A DNA stretch of 64,000 nt, taken from the NCBI GenBank assembly GCA_020073445.1, contig JAIQFE010000011.1, forward strand, positions 62,001 to 126,000, written 5' to 3'. Under the pieces are notes generated by a model. The model had not been told where the DNA came from. It saw nothing but the letters and a program-made list of their open reading frames with translations, and ran no database searches. The DNA comes from Terriglobia bacterium. GTDB lineage: Bacteria; Acidobacteriota; Terriglobia; Bryobacterales; Bryobacteraceae. Numbering within the stretch: position 1 is the first letter of the stretch; every line of letters starts with the position of its first letter. Both the position numbers and the translations under genes were made by a program. Positions 37,178 through 47,977 of the stretch are shown one piece after another.

Positions 37178-38630
37178 AGAGTTGGTTTTGTTGGGCAAGG
37201 AGTTCCTGGTAGGCGGACTGATATTCGGGACGCGGCGTGAACACCGCGCCAGTAGAAGCCGGCAGCGCGCCGATTCCGTCGATGATGTCGAGGCGTTCAA
37301 GCGCCCAGAGCGCCGCGCCGCGGCAGGAGGCTTCATTTTCGGTGCAAATGGTAACAGGGCGGCCGAGGGCGTCCGCCATCATCTGGGTCCAGGCGGGCGA
37401 ATGGAGCAGGGCTCCGCCGGATGCGATCACTTCCGCGGGCGCTCCCCAAGGCGCGGCGAGCAGGCTATAGATTTCGCGAAAGCGCAACGCGACCGATTCG
37501 AGGGCTGCGTGGGCGATGTCGAAAGCTCCGGTGGAAGCGGAAAGGCCGGTTATGGAGGCTCGCAGATCGGCGCGCCAGTAGGGCGTGCGCTCGCCCGAGA
37601 AAAAAGGCAGCATCTTTAAACCGTGGCTGCCGGGGGCGGCGGATTCCAGTCGAGCCTCAATGTCCTTGGGCAGCGCCAGGTTGCGCTTCATCCAGGCGTA
37701 GACGTCGCCGCCGTTCGACAGCGCGCCGCCGGTGACGATTCGCGACTTGTCGACGCGATAGCGCCAGAGACCCGGAGCGATCTTTGCTTGCGGGGATTGC
37801 GCTTCCGGCGCATCGGAGACCAGGCGCATCGCTCCCGTGGTGCCCACCATCAGCGCGGCGCGATCGGTCGAGACGCATCCGCTGCCGATGCTGTTGCAGG
37901 CTCCATCGCCGAGAGCGGGAAACCAGCGGGCCTTGGCGAATTCCGGCCATAGACGGCGATATTGGGGCAGCAGTTGATTTTCGCTCTGATCGAGCGATAC
38001 CGGATCGGCAAGCTGTTCGCGGCAGATGGGCAGAGCGGCGAGCGTTTCGGCGTCATAATCCGAATTGTTCTGATCCCACAGGCCCGTGGCGGAGACCATC
38101 GAGGTAGATGCCCGGGGGCTCCCAAATAGTTTCAGATATAGATACTCGGGGAAGCTGAGAAAACGCTTGGTGGCGCGAAATTCGTCGGGACGATTGGCCG
38201 CCAGCCACAGCAGCTTTGCGGGCCAGTAGCTGGAGTGGGGCACGCAACCCGTGCGTTCGTGAGCATCCGGCACTTTCGAGACCTGATCTCCGCTGCGCGT
38301 ATCGAGAAGATGCAGGATCGGGAGCGTGGGTTTGCCCTTTGCGTCGACGCCGCAGAAGCTGTGCCAGAAGGCGCTGCCGGCCACGGCGGCGATCTGGAAT
38401 CCAGCGGCTTCGATCTGGCGGTGGAGCTCGTCCAGACAGTCGATGGTCAGCTCCGCCAGCGCATCGGGATCGACTTCCGCGCCGCCATCGGGCGTGGTGC
38501 GGATGCGGTAAGGGAGCTGCGCGCCGTAGCCCTCCATCTGCCGCGCGCCGCAGTCGAACAGCAGAGCGCGCACGGAAGAGCTGCCGACGTCGAGGCTGAC
38601 GATGAAGGGATCGCCTGAGGGGGTGCTCAC
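37143..38630 (-). CDS. FGGY-family carbohydrate kinase (gluconokinase-like)
   Basis: 495 residues. FGGY kinases phosphorylate sugars or polyols: N-terminal phosphate site VSLDVGSSSVRALLFD, catalytic-domain segments SAFWHSFCGVDAKG, and C-terminal signature IASGGALLHSPAWTQMMADALGRPVTI. The HSFCGVD and LLDTRSG segments fit the gluconate-kinase-like group, but specificity is not certain. It starts with GTG 38630 and is divergent from a secreted protein gene; it heads the minus-strand unit with kdsC and the ACT gene. Confidence 0.85.
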   Translation of the reverse strand: MSTPSGDPFIVSLDVGSSSVRALLFDCGARQMEGYGAQLPYRIRTTPDGGAEVDPDALAELTIDCLDELHRQIEAAGFQIAAVAGSAFWHSFCGVDAKGKPTLPILHLLDTRSGDQVSKVPDAHERTGCVPHSSYWPAKLLWLAANRPDEFRATKRFLSFPEYLYLKLFGSPRASTSMVSATGLWDQNNSDYDAETLAALPICREQLADPVSLDQSENQLLPQYRRLWPEFAKARWFPALGDGACNSIGSGCVSTDRAALMVGTTGAMRLVSDAPEAQSPQAKIAPGLWRYRVDKSRIVTGGALSNGGDVYAWMKRNLALPKDIEARLESAAPGSHGLKMLPFFSGERTPYWRADLRASITGLSASTGAFDIAHAALESVALRFREIYSLLAAPWGAPAEVIASGGALLHSPAWTQMMADALGRPVTICTENEASCRGAALWALERLDIIDGIGALPASTGAVFTPRPEYQSAYQELLAQQNQLYERLYPSYNPG

Positions 38631-38657
38631 GACAAGTTCCCGTTATAGCATGGGTGC

Positions 38658-39395
38658 ATGGGACGCATAGCTGTATTGATTCTGGCGGTAGCAACGCTGG
38701 CAGCCGGGCAAACGAAAACCCCATCGAAGCCGACCCCGAGGATGCCGGACGGCAAGCCGGATCTTTCGGGATTCTGGCAAGGGCCGTTGCTGCGGAACAT
38801 GTTCGAGAGCGTGGGCGGTCCTCCGTTCACGCCGGCGGGCGAAGCCGCCTATCGCTACAACATGACTCAGTCGGTCAATCCAGAAGGACTCTGCCTGTTC
38901 GCGGGGATCCCGCGGGCCAGCATCAGCGGCGTGCCGTTTGAGATCCTGCAGAACTCGAACCGCTTGGCGTTCCTGTACGAGCTGATGACCGCGTGGCGCT
39001 CGATACCCATTGACGGACGGAAGCAGCCGCCGATGAAGGATATCGAGGAGTCGTATTTCGGGCACGGCGTCGGCCGCTGGGACGGCGATACGCTGGTGAT
39101 CGACTCGATCGGGTTTAAAGATAAGCTGAGCTGGGTGGACGACGACGCGCATCCGCACAGCGACGCGATGCATGTGGTGGAGCGCTGGTCGCGGCCCGAT
39201 TGGGACCATCTGAAACACGATCTGTGGGTGGAAGATCCCAAGTTCTACACCAAACCGTGGACCTATAGCCGCGTGTTCACTCACATGGCTCCGGGTAAGC
39301 AACCCATGGAGTACGCCTGTAACGAGAACAACAAGGATCTAGCGCACGGGTTAGGGTTCGGTCCGCAGAATCCGGAATTGGACGGAAGGAATTAG
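38658..39395 (+). CDS. Secreted acidobacterial protein of unknown function
   Basis: 245 residues. The signal peptide is MGRIAVLILAVATLAAGQ. The sequence MPDGKPDLSGFWQG after the cleavage site is a conspicuous feature of a large family of exported proteins in Acidobacteriota, function unknown to me. The rest has conserved-looking Trp and His residues (GRWDGDTLVIDSIGFKDKLSW, DAHPHSDAMHVVERW) compatible with a ligand-binding beta-rich fold. Confidence 0.7.
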   Translation: MGRIAVLILAVATLAAGQTKTPSKPTPRMPDGKPDLSGFWQGPLLRNMFESVGGPPFTPAGEAAYRYNMTQSVNPEGLCLFAGIPRASISGVPFEILQNSNRLAFLYELMTAWRSIPIDGRKQPPMKDIEESYFGHGVGRWDGDTLVIDSIGFKDKLSWVDDDAHPHSDAMHVVERWSRPDWDHLKHDLWVEDPKFYTKPWTYSRVFTHMAPGKQPMEYACNENNKDLAHGLGFGPQNPELDGRN

Positions 39396-39399
39396 ACCA

Positions 39400-39433
39400 G
39401 CGGGACTAAAGTCCCGCGCGGGCTGAAGCCCGC
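39400..39433. repeat. Tandem pair of short hairpins
   Basis: Two adjoining perfect palindromes, GCGGGACTAAAGTCCCGC (39400-39417) and GCGGGCTGAAGCCCGC (39418-39433), follow the secreted-protein gene. Without a T tract they are not a classic terminator. The arrangement is that of REP doublets seen in Solibacter-like genomes. Confidence 0.75.
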
Positions 39434-39457
39434 CCCACGCCGCGACATAATGGGAGC

Positions 39458-40837
39458 GTGCTGGAACGCGTAGCCGCGACCATTTCCCGTTACAACATGC
39501 TGGCGCCGGGCGCTCGCGTCATCGTGGCGGTATCGGGCGGACCGGACTCGGTCTGCCTCCTGCACGTTCTGCGGGAACTGAAAATCCGGGTCACCGGTGT
39601 CGCCCACGTCAATCATAAGCTTCGGGGCGAAGACTCGGAGGAAGACCAGCGGTTCGTGGCGGGCTTGGCTCGCGAAATGGAGTTGGCGTTCTATTCCACG
39701 GCCGCAGCTTGCGAAGGCGGCAACCTGGAGCAGACTGCGCGCCGCGCCCGGCGGGCGTTTTTTGACGATCTGATCCGGCAGGGCAGGGCGGACCGGATTG
39801 CCCTGGGCCACACGCATGACGATCAGGCGGAGACGGTACTGTTCCGGATGTTACGCGGTTCGGGGCTGGCGGGACTCGCGGGGATTCTGCCCGTAACCGC
39901 CGAAGGGCTGATCCGGCCGCTTCTCGGCGTAACCCGCGGCGACGTGGAGACATTCCTCCGCGAACGCGGCATCCGCTGGCGTGAAGACTCGAGCAATCGG
40001 GAGCCGAGGTTCGCGCGCAATCGTATCCGCCAGGAACTGCTGCCGCGCCTGAAGCGGGAATGGAACCCGAATCTGGCCGAGGCCCTGGCCCACATGGCGG
40101 ATCTGGCTTATGAGGAGGAGCGCTGGTGGGCGCCTGAGATCGCTCGGCTCGCTCAGGAGATGGTCACGCGGTCCCCCGGCGCGGTAGAGGTCTCAGCGCG
40201 CGAGCTTGCCCGGTTGCCTCGCGCGGTGGCCCGCCGGCTGATCCGGCACGCGATCCGGTCGGCCAAAGGGAACTTGCACGGCGTCCAATTCAGCCATATC
40301 GAATGCGTCCTGGAACTGTCCGAATCCGGGGGGAAGGCTGAGTTGCCGGGGATCCACGCGATCCGGTCTTTCGACTGGCTACGTCTAGAAGTACCAGGCC
40401 AGACGCCTCGCGATCCCATGGCGAGGGACATCGCGGGCGAAGTGTCGGTTCCCGGCCGCTACCTGGCTCCCGACGGCAATTCCATGATTTGTTTGGAGGT
40501 TATCCGCCAAAAGCAGGGGGCGGATGCGTGTGCTACGCTGAAGTCGGACCTATATTTCCGGAGGCTTCCGGAGAGGTTGGTACTCCGTGGTTGGAAGCCG
40601 GGGGACCGTTATTGTCCGGTTGGACACACCAATGATCGGAAAATCAAAGAATTATTCCAGCGGCAGCGCATACCCTCTTGGCGCCGTCCGTTCTGGCCGA
40701 TTCTCTGTTGTGGGGATAAGATCCTGTGGGCGCGGGACTTCGGACCGGCAGCGGAGCATGGGCAGCATTCGGGCCGCGGGACGCAATTCCGGCTGCGCGT
40801 CACTGAGGTCCGGCGCAAGCTTCCGGTGGAAGCATGA
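39458..40837 (+). CDS. tilS: tRNA(Ile)-lysidine synthase
   Basis: 459 residues. The PP-loop is VIVAVSGGPDSVCLLHVL (SGGPDS 26-31), with HVNHKLRGEDSEEDQRFV, GHTHDDQAETVLFRMLRGSGLAGL and EDSSNREPRFARNRIRQELLP. The C-terminal TilS domain (PGDRYCPVGHTNDRKIKELFQRQRIPSWRRPFWP) is present. Makes lysidine at C34 of tRNA-Ile2 so that it reads AUA; essential. Starts at GTG 39458 with GGGAG just upstream. FtsH is 84 bases downstream, as in many bacteria (tilS-ftsH). Confidence 0.95.
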   Translation: MLERVAATISRYNMLAPGARVIVAVSGGPDSVCLLHVLRELKIRVTGVAHVNHKLRGEDSEEDQRFVAGLAREMELAFYSTAAACEGGNLEQTARRARRAFFDDLIRQGRADRIALGHTHDDQAETVLFRMLRGSGLAGLAGILPVTAEGLIRPLLGVTRGDVETFLRERGIRWREDSSNREPRFARNRIRQELLPRLKREWNPNLAEALAHMADLAYEEERWWAPEIARLAQEMVTRSPGAVEVSARELARLPRAVARRLIRHAIRSAKGNLHGVQFSHIECVLELSESGGKAELPGIHAIRSFDWLRLEVPGQTPRDPMARDIAGEVSVPGRYLAPDGNSMICLEVIRQKQGADACATLKSDLYFRRLPERLVLRGWKPGDRYCPVGHTNDRKIKELFQRQRIPSWRRPFWPILCCGDKILWARDFGPAAEHGQHSGRGTQFRLRVTEVRRKLPVEA

Positions 40838-40921
40838 ATCTTTTAGCGTCTGCCCAACGTCTTTAATGTTGAGGGGCCGTGTCATTTTTGAAAGGCCGTA
40901 CCGGGGGAAGTCGAGATACTC

Positions 40922-42838
<1,917 letters not shown>

Positions 42839-42872
42839 TGCGCGACGACAGGCCGAGCCTGGGAAAGAAAAA

Positions 42873-42952
42873 GGGGACAGGCAGCTCTGTCCACTCCCAC
42901 GCTGGCAGGCGAAGTCAGGAGTTTACCGGAGGGGACAGAGTAGCCTGTCCCC
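42873..42952. repeat. REPIN-like double-hairpin repeat, copy B
   Basis: 80 bp. Left hairpin GGACAG/CTGTCC (42875-42892), right hairpin GGGGACAG/CTGTCCCC (42931-42952), and the outer ends GGGGACAG/CTGTCCCC also pair. Nearly identical at the ends to C and to the reverse complement of A. It lies between ftsH and the phosphatase gene and is flanked by A-rich and T-rich runs (AAAAAGG..., ...CCTTTTT), so its right hairpin may also act as a terminator. Confidence 0.85.
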
Positions 42953-42959
42953 TTTTTCA

Positions 42960-43601
42960 ATGACACCCTTCCCCGTCTACTTGTTCGACGTAGACGGAAC
43001 GTTGATGGACTCCGCGCCGGATATCTGCGCGGCGCAGCTCGCTGTTCTGGCCGCGAATGGCCGGGACAATGTTTCCGAAGAATTCCTGCGGCGCTACATC
43101 GGCCGTCATCTGACCGATCTATTTCAGGACCTGGGTTTCGGCAATGAGGCCATGGAGCCTCTCATCCAGAGCTACCGCACCACCTACTGGGCTCGAAAAC
43201 ACGCTGCCACACGGGTGTTTTCGGGCGTCGCGGAGATGCTCGATTCTCTAGGCGGGCGCAAATCGACCGCCACCATCAAAACCACGCAGACCACGCGCGG
43301 CGTACTGGAGCAGTTCGGATTGCTCCAGCATTTCGATCATGTGCAGGGGACCGACGGATTCCCGGCCAAGCCGGAACCGGATGTGATTCTGGCGTCGTTG
43401 CGAGCGTTGGGCGCGAGTCCCGAGCAGTGTCTGATGGTGGGTGACGCGGCCTCGGACATGGAAGCAGGCCGTCGCGCCGGCGTCAAGACCTGTGCCGTGC
43501 GATGGGGATATGGCAACCACGAGGAGATGGCCCGGTGGGAACCGGATTACTGGATCGACGAGCCGCGGCAGCTACTATTGCAGGCGGGCAAGCTCGCCTA
43601 G
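42960..43601 (+). CDS. HAD phosphatase, phosphoglycolate-phosphatase-like
   Basis: 213 residues. HAD motifs: YLFDVDGTLMDSAPDI, ATIKTTQTTRGVLEQFG, KPEPDVILASLRALG (motif III Lys-containing) and CLMVGDAASDMEAGRRAGVKT (motif IV). The four-helix cap type fits Gph/YieH-like enzymes; substrate uncertain. ATG 42960 comes only 7 bases after REPIN copy B, without an obvious Shine-Dalgarno, so translation starts in an unusual setting. Its 3' end overlaps convergent hisA by 27 bases. Confidence 0.85.
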   Translation: MTPFPVYLFDVDGTLMDSAPDICAAQLAVLAANGRDNVSEEFLRRYIGRHLTDLFQDLGFGNEAMEPLIQSYRTTYWARKHAATRVFSGVAEMLDSLGGRKSTATIKTTQTTRGVLEQFGLLQHFDHVQGTDGFPAKPEPDVILASLRALGASPEQCLMVGDAASDMEAGRRAGVKTCAVRWGYGNHEEMARWEPDYWIDEPRQLLLQAGKLA

Positions 43602-44252
43602 GTCCAGCCGGCCCGTATAGATCGCCATCCCGAGCGCTGCGTGAACGTTGATCGCGGATAGAGCGCGGATGTCGTCGAGCGTGGTGATGCCGCCGGCCGC
43701 CGTGATCTCGTGGTTGGTGGCAGCGCGCAGACGGCGAAACCAATCGAGATCCGTCCCCTGCATCATGCCTTCTTTATCGACGTAGGTGCACAGGAATCCT
43801 CTGCAGAACGGCTCCAGGCGGCCGATCACTTCTTCCGCGGTGAAATTCGTGGCCTCCTGCCAGCCCTTGACGACGATCTTCCCGCCTTTCGAATCCAGCG
43901 CCACGATTACACGTTCGGGGCCGACCGCTGACGCGATCTGTTCCAGCGCGGGTGTAAATGCCGCCGTGCCAACGATCACACGGAACGCGCCCTGGTCGAT
44001 CAGTTTTTTCGCGCGCTCGGGGGTTCGTACTCCGCCGCCAACGCGGCAGCGGGCTTTCCCGGCGACGAGTTCCACCAGCGACGAATTCTCGCCCTTGCCC
44101 ATGGCGGCATCCAGATCGATGACTTGGATTTCGGGGAACGCGGCGAACTTGCGCAGCATCTCGAGCGGCGCGTCGCCTTCGAGAGCTTTGTCACGGCCTT
44201 GAACCAGCTGAACGACCTTGCCGTCCATGAGATCGATGCAGGGAATAATCAT
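43575..44252 (-). CDS. hisA: ProFAR isomerase
   Basis: 225 residues, beta-alpha barrel isomerase of the fourth step of histidine synthesis. Typical [46 protein letters not shown], and [14 protein letters not shown]. It is last in the operon. The 3' end overlaps the HAD phosphatase gene on the opposite strand by 27 bases. A 4-base overlap joins it to hisF. Confidence 0.93.
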   Translation of the reverse strand: MIIPCIDLMDGKVVQLVQGRDKALEGDAPLEMLRKFAAFPEIQVIDLDAAMGKGENSSLVELVAGKARCRVGGGVRTPERAKKLIDQGAFRVIVGTAAFTPALEQIASAVGPERVIVALDSKGGKIVVKGWQEATNFTAEEVIGRLEPFCRGFLCTYVDKEGMMQGTDLDWFRRLRAATNHEITAAGGITTLDDIRALSAINVHAALGMAIYTGRLDLGELARLQ

Positions 44253-45016
44253 CGGCGTATAGGGACATTGTGCCCCGCCAGGAATTGCTTCAGATCGCCG
44301 ACGGTGTAGGTGCCGTAATGGAAGATAGAGGCAGCGAGAGCGGCGTCAGCGAATTCAAGCACCTTAAGAAAATCTTCGGGTTTCCCGGCGCCGCCGGAAG
44401 CGATCACCGGAATGTGCGTGGCGTTGTGCACCGCGAGAGTCAGCGGGCAATCGAAGCCCGTCTGGACTCCATCGGTATCCATGGATGTGAGCAAGATCTC
44501 GCCTGCGCCCAGTTGTTCACCGCGGGCGGCCCACTCCACTGCATCCATGCCTTCGTCGTGGCGGCCGCCGCGGGTGTAGACATTCCATCCGCCGCCGCTC
44601 TGATTTGCGTTGGCCCTCCTGCGCGCGTCGATGGCGAGGACCACTGCCTGTGATCCGAATTCTTCGCTCAGTTCGGTGATGAGCTCGGGCCGGCGCACCG
44701 CGGCGGTATTGACGCTGACCTTGTCCGCGCCCGCGTGCAGGATGCTGCGCGCATCGTCGACGCTGCGGATCCCCCCGCCCACCGTAAGCGGAATGAAAAC
44801 CTCGCGCGCGGTGCGGGAGACCACGTCGATCATGGTGTCGCGATTGTCGCTCGACGCGGTGATGTCGAGGAACACCAACTCGTCGGCGCCTTGTTCGTTA
44901 TAGCGCGCGGCCAGCTCCACGGGATCACCGGCGTCGCGAAGGTTGACGAAGTTCACGCCTTTGACCACACGGCCGGCGGTGACGTCGAGACACGGAATGA
45001 TTCTTTTAGCCAGCAT
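44249..45016 (-). CDS. hisF: Imidazole-glycerol-phosphate synthase, cyclase subunit
   Basis: 255 residues. Barrel with the two half-barrel phosphate sites: [84 protein letters not shown] and [14 protein letters not shown]. With HisH makes IGP and AICAR from PRFAR and glutamine. Start ATG 45016 (MLAKRII) is the family's usual start; GTG 45031 is in frame upstream. A long inverted repeat at 45026-45088 lies between it and hisH. Confidence 0.94.
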   Translation of the reverse strand: MLAKRIIPCLDVTAGRVVKGVNFVNLRDAGDPVELAARYNEQGADELVFLDITASSDNRDTMIDVVSRTAREVFIPLTVGGGIRSVDDARSILHAGADKVSVNTAAVRRPELITELSEEFGSQAVVLAIDARRRANANQSGGGWNVYTRGGRHDEGMDAVEWAARGEQLGAGEILLTSMDTDGVQTGFDCPLTLAVHNATHIPVIASGGAGKPEDFLKVLEFADAALAASIFHYGTYTVGDLKQFLAGHNVPIRR

Positions 45017-45025
45017 TTTTGAATC

Positions 45026-45088
45026 GCGCACAACGCAGCGGGATGCGAGCGTTAAGAGAAAAATCGGCGCGCATCCCGCGCTGTGCGC
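45026..45088. repeat. Inverted repeat (about 21-bp arms) between hisH and hisF
   Basis: Left arm 45026-45047 (begins GCGCACAACGCAGCGGGATG) and right arm 45068-45088 mirror each other with one or two indels, leaving a loop of about 20 bases. It fills most of the 72-base gap between hisH (stop 45089) and hisF (start 45016) and has no T tract. It could be a mobile palindrome or an intra-operonic hairpin that adjusts relative expression. Confidence 0.65.
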
Positions 45089-45679
45089 TCATGCCTCGCT
45101 CTCCACGAAATTCTTCACAATCTGGAGCCCCGCGGGTCCCGATTTTTCGGGGTGAAACTGCACACCCCGGACGTTGGCTTGCTCGAGGATGGCTGTGTAC
45201 GGCACTATGTAATCGCACACGGCAGCGGTTTCCGGAATCACCGGACAGTAATAACTGTGCGCGAAATATAGGTACGTCGGGGACGCGAGCAAAGTGTTCG
45301 GCCGGCAGGGTTGCACCTGATTCCAGCCCATGTGCGGGATACGAAGTTCCCCGCGAAAGCGCTTGACTTCGCCGGGATAGATCCCGAGTCCGCGCTGATC
45401 GGGTGCCTCTTCGCTCGACTCGAACAGAGCCTGCAAGCCAAGGCAGATGCCGAGAAAGGGAACGCCCGCGCGAATGCGCTCGATCAGGGCGTCGCGAACC
45501 TGCAGATCGTCGAGCGCGCGCATCATCTGCCCGAAGTGGCCGACGCCGGGGAGGATCAGCTTTGTAGCTTGTCGAATACCTCCGGCATCGCGAATGAGTT
45601 CGTACTCGGCTCCGATGGCGCCCAGGGTGTTCTGAACCGACCGAAGATTGCCGGCGCCGTAGTCGAATACGCTGATCAC
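45089..45679 (-). CDS. hisH: Imidazole-glycerol-phosphate synthase, glutaminase subunit
   Basis: 196 residues. The class I amidotransferase shows [37 protein letters not shown] with the catalytic Cys, and [20 protein letters not shown] with the His-Glu of the triad. Supplies ammonia to HisF. It overlaps hisB by 4 bases, while hisF follows after a 72-base palindromic gap. Confidence 0.94.
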   Translation of the reverse strand: MISVFDYGAGNLRSVQNTLGAIGAEYELIRDAGGIRQATKLILPGVGHFGQMMRALDDLQVRDALIERIRAGVPFLGICLGLQALFESSEEAPDQRGLGIYPGEVKRFRGELRIPHMGWNQVQPCRPNTLLASPTYLYFAHSYYCPVIPETAAVCDYIVPYTAILEQANVRGVQFHPEKSGPAGLQIVKNFVESEA

Positions 45680-46263
45680 AGCAGCCCCTTAGTCGACGGC
45701 AGCTGCTTCTTCAGGCGCGCGTCTTTCGAGCACGCGTAGCGCATGGCGCGGGCGAAGCATTTGAAGATCGCCTCGATCTTGTGGTGATTGGACCGGCCGT
45801 AGAGCACCTTGGCGTGCAGATTCGCGGCGGCGTGGTTGACGAAGCCGTCGAAGAAATCATGGACGAGTTCGGTTTGCAAATCGCCGACCAGCCGCGTCTT
45901 CACCAGATCTTTGTAGACGAGCGCCGGGCGTCCGCCCAGATCGACGGCGACAACCGCCAGCGTTTCGTCCATCGGCAACACGAAATAACCGGCCCGATTG
46001 ATCCCGCGGCGGTCACCCAGGGCTTTCGCGAACAACTGGCCCAGAACGATACCCACATCTTCCACGGTGTGATGCTGGTCTACGTCTAAGTCGCCTTTGG
46101 CGACTAGCTTCAGGTCGAAGCCGCCGTGCTTCGTGAACAATTCCAGCATGTGATCGAAGAAGCGGATGCCGGTGGAGATCTGGTAGGCTCCTTGACCTTC
46201 AATGGTGAGGCTGCCGCGGATCTGCGTCTCTTTGGTGTCGCGCTGGATGGAGGCTTTTCTCAC
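45676..46263 (-). CDS. hisB: Imidazoleglycerol-phosphate dehydratase
   Basis: 195 residues, monofunctional dehydratase (no N-terminal histidinol phosphatase). Metal-binding motifs: [54 protein letters not shown]. Starts with GTG. It overlaps the HAD phosphatase gene by 4 bases, suggesting that the phosphatase function of bifunctional HisB is delivered by that neighbour. Confidence 0.94.
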   Translation of the reverse strand: MRKASIQRDTKETQIRGSLTIEGQGAYQISTGIRFFDHMLELFTKHGGFDLKLVAKGDLDVDQHHTVEDVGIVLGQLFAKALGDRRGINRAGYFVLPMDETLAVVAVDLGGRPALVYKDLVKTRLVGDLQTELVHDFFDGFVNHAAANLHAKVLYGRSNHHKIEAIFKCFARAMRYACSKDARLKKQLPSTKGLL

Positions 46264-46931
46264 AGTGCACCTTCGATCTCGTTCACGTTTTCCAGAACAG
46301 CCACCGCATTCTCTTCGCGAAACAGCCGCAGAATCTCGTCTCGCCGGGAATGGCTCTGCGCCGCGATCCCGATGAACGGGACTCCGGCCGCGCGGGCCGA
46401 GCGTGCGTCGTCGACGGTATCGCCGACATACCAGAGTTTGCGCCCCGGATGGCGGCCCTGAATCGCGAGCAAACCCTCGGGATCAGGCTTGGCTCTGGCG
46501 ACGTGCTCCGCACACAGCAGCGGATCGAACCGGCAACCCGCGGCGAAGCGCTTGAGCGTGATTTCAGCCTCGTATTGCAGGCGGCCGGTGAAGATTGCCA
46601 GGCCAAATCGCTCGCGCAGGCGTTCCAGCAGGCCGGGCTTGGGGAACCATTGTTCACGCTGGATCAGGCCGTCACCGTTTTTGCCGATGAAAATCTCGTT
46701 GAAATAATCCACGACGGTGTTGTACGGAACGGCTACGCCCAGATCAGCGGCGATCTTCTGCGAGAGAGCCCAGTCGTTGTTCCAGCCACCCTGGTTCTTG
46801 TAGTCCTGGATGAGGTCGCGCTCGATCCGCTTGCCGGTGAAATGTTCGACGGTTTGCACGATCGCCTCGCGGTAGGATTCGGTCACTTCCGCCAGCACAC
46901 CGTCCATGTCGAACACGACTATTCCTTCCAC
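46260..46931 (-). CDS. HAD phosphatase inside the his operon, candidate histidinol-phosphatase
   Basis: 223 residues. HAD core motifs: [20 protein letters not shown] (Asp nucleophile), [18 protein letters not shown] (Thr), [14 protein letters not shown] (Lys) and [28 protein letters not shown] (Asp). A cap domain of the IA type lies between (about residues 16-90). It is embedded in the operon with overlaps on both sides (13 and 4 bases), and the operon has no hisN, bifunctional hisB or hisK. The simplest reading is that it carries out histidinol-phosphate dephosphorylation. Related HAD proteins linked to his genes are known (I recall a TIGR01548-type family), but the activity is inferred. Confidence 0.75.
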   Translation of the reverse strand: MEGIVVFDMDGVLAEVTESYREAIVQTVEHFTGKRIERDLIQDYKNQGGWNNDWALSQKIAADLGVAVPYNTVVDYFNEIFIGKNGDGLIQREQWFPKPGLLERLRERFGLAIFTGRLQYEAEITLKRFAAGCRFDPLLCAEHVARAKPDPEGLLAIQGRHPGRKLWYVGDTVDDARSARAAGVPFIGIAAQSHSRRDEILRLFREENAVAVLENVNEIEGAL

Positions 46932-47977
46932 AACGTCTCCAGTTCAGTGAAAAAACGCTCGACCTGCGATCGCGTGCCGATGGTGACACGCACGCATCCC
47001 GGGATTTCGTAACTGCGGTCGCGCACCAGAACGCCGCGCTCGCGAAGTGCGTCGCGGATCGGGATCGCACGGTCGCCTGCTTGGAACAGCACGAAGTTTG
47101 CCTGGCTTGGGAAATATTGGATACCGAGCCGCTCGAAGCCGACGTAGGCCATTTCGCGAGCGGCCAGCGCCTCGCCGACGTACTTCGCGATGTGCTCGCG
47201 ATCCTGTACAGCCGCGCGTGCCGCGATCACCGCGAGCATGTTCACGCTGTAGGGCGACTGCGCCTTCCGAACCCACGCGATATTCTCCGCGCAGCTGAAC
47301 AGACAGCCGCAGCGCATGGCGGCCATGCCGTAGGTTTTTGAAAACGTCCGGCTGACGAACAGGTTCTTATATTTGTTGATCCAGCGGAGCGCTGTGACAC
47401 CGTAGAACTCGAAATACGCTTCGTCGATCAGTACGGCAGCATCGGGAGCAGTTTCGAGGATCAGCTCGATCTGGTCGAGCCCGATTGCGGACCCGGTGGG
47501 ATTGTTGGGATTGGCGATCAGGATCGCGCGAGTCTCCGGCCGCATCGCATCCAGGAACTCGGTGACCGGGAAGCTGAGATCGCCGGCGTATTCGACTTCG
47601 CGCACGGACGCCCCCGCCACCTCCGCGTAGAACTTGTACATCGCATAGGAAGGCTTGAGCAGCAGGACGTCGTCGCCATCATCGACAAACGTGTTGATCA
47701 GGAGCTGGATCGCCTCATCGGTGCCGTTGGTGATGGCGAATTCCTCGGGCGAGACGCCGAAGAACGCGCCCAGGTCGCGCCGGGCATCCTGATATTCGGG
47801 ATAGATGGTCAGATGGTCGGCAGTCAGGTACTGCTGCACGCACTCGATCACTTTCGGCGAGCAGCCTACTGTGTTCTCGTTGAAATCCAGGCGCAGTTTC
47901 CCGGCACGCCCGGCCGAGGGCGGGGAATAGGGCGCCATCGCCTCGATGGCCTCGCGTGGCGTGAGAGCATCAGCCAT
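46919..47977 (-). CDS. hisC: Histidinol-phosphate aminotransferase
   Basis: 352 residues of fold type I. Features: LRLDFNENTVGCSPKVIE, NANNPTG-like IANPNNPTGSAI, VLIDEAYFEFYG, and the PLP lysine in SRTFSKTYGMAAMRCG. Transfers an amino group to imidazole acetol phosphate. It overlaps hisD by 8 bases upstream and the HAD gene by 13 downstream. Confidence 0.93.
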   Translation of the reverse strand: MADALTPREAIEAMAPYSPPSAGRAGKLRLDFNENTVGCSPKVIECVQQYLTADHLTIYPEYQDARRDLGAFFGVSPEEFAITNGTDEAIQLLINTFVDDGDDVLLLKPSYAMYKFYAEVAGASVREVEYAGDLSFPVTEFLDAMRPETRAILIANPNNPTGSAIGLDQIELILETAPDAAVLIDEAYFEFYGVTALRWINKYKNLFVSRTFSKTYGMAAMRCGCLFSCAENIAWVRKAQSPYSVNMLAVIAARAAVQDREHIAKYVGEALAAREMAYVGFERLGIQYFPSQANFVLFQAGDRAIPIRDALRERGVLVRDRSYEIPGCVRVTIGTRSQVERFFTELETLWKE

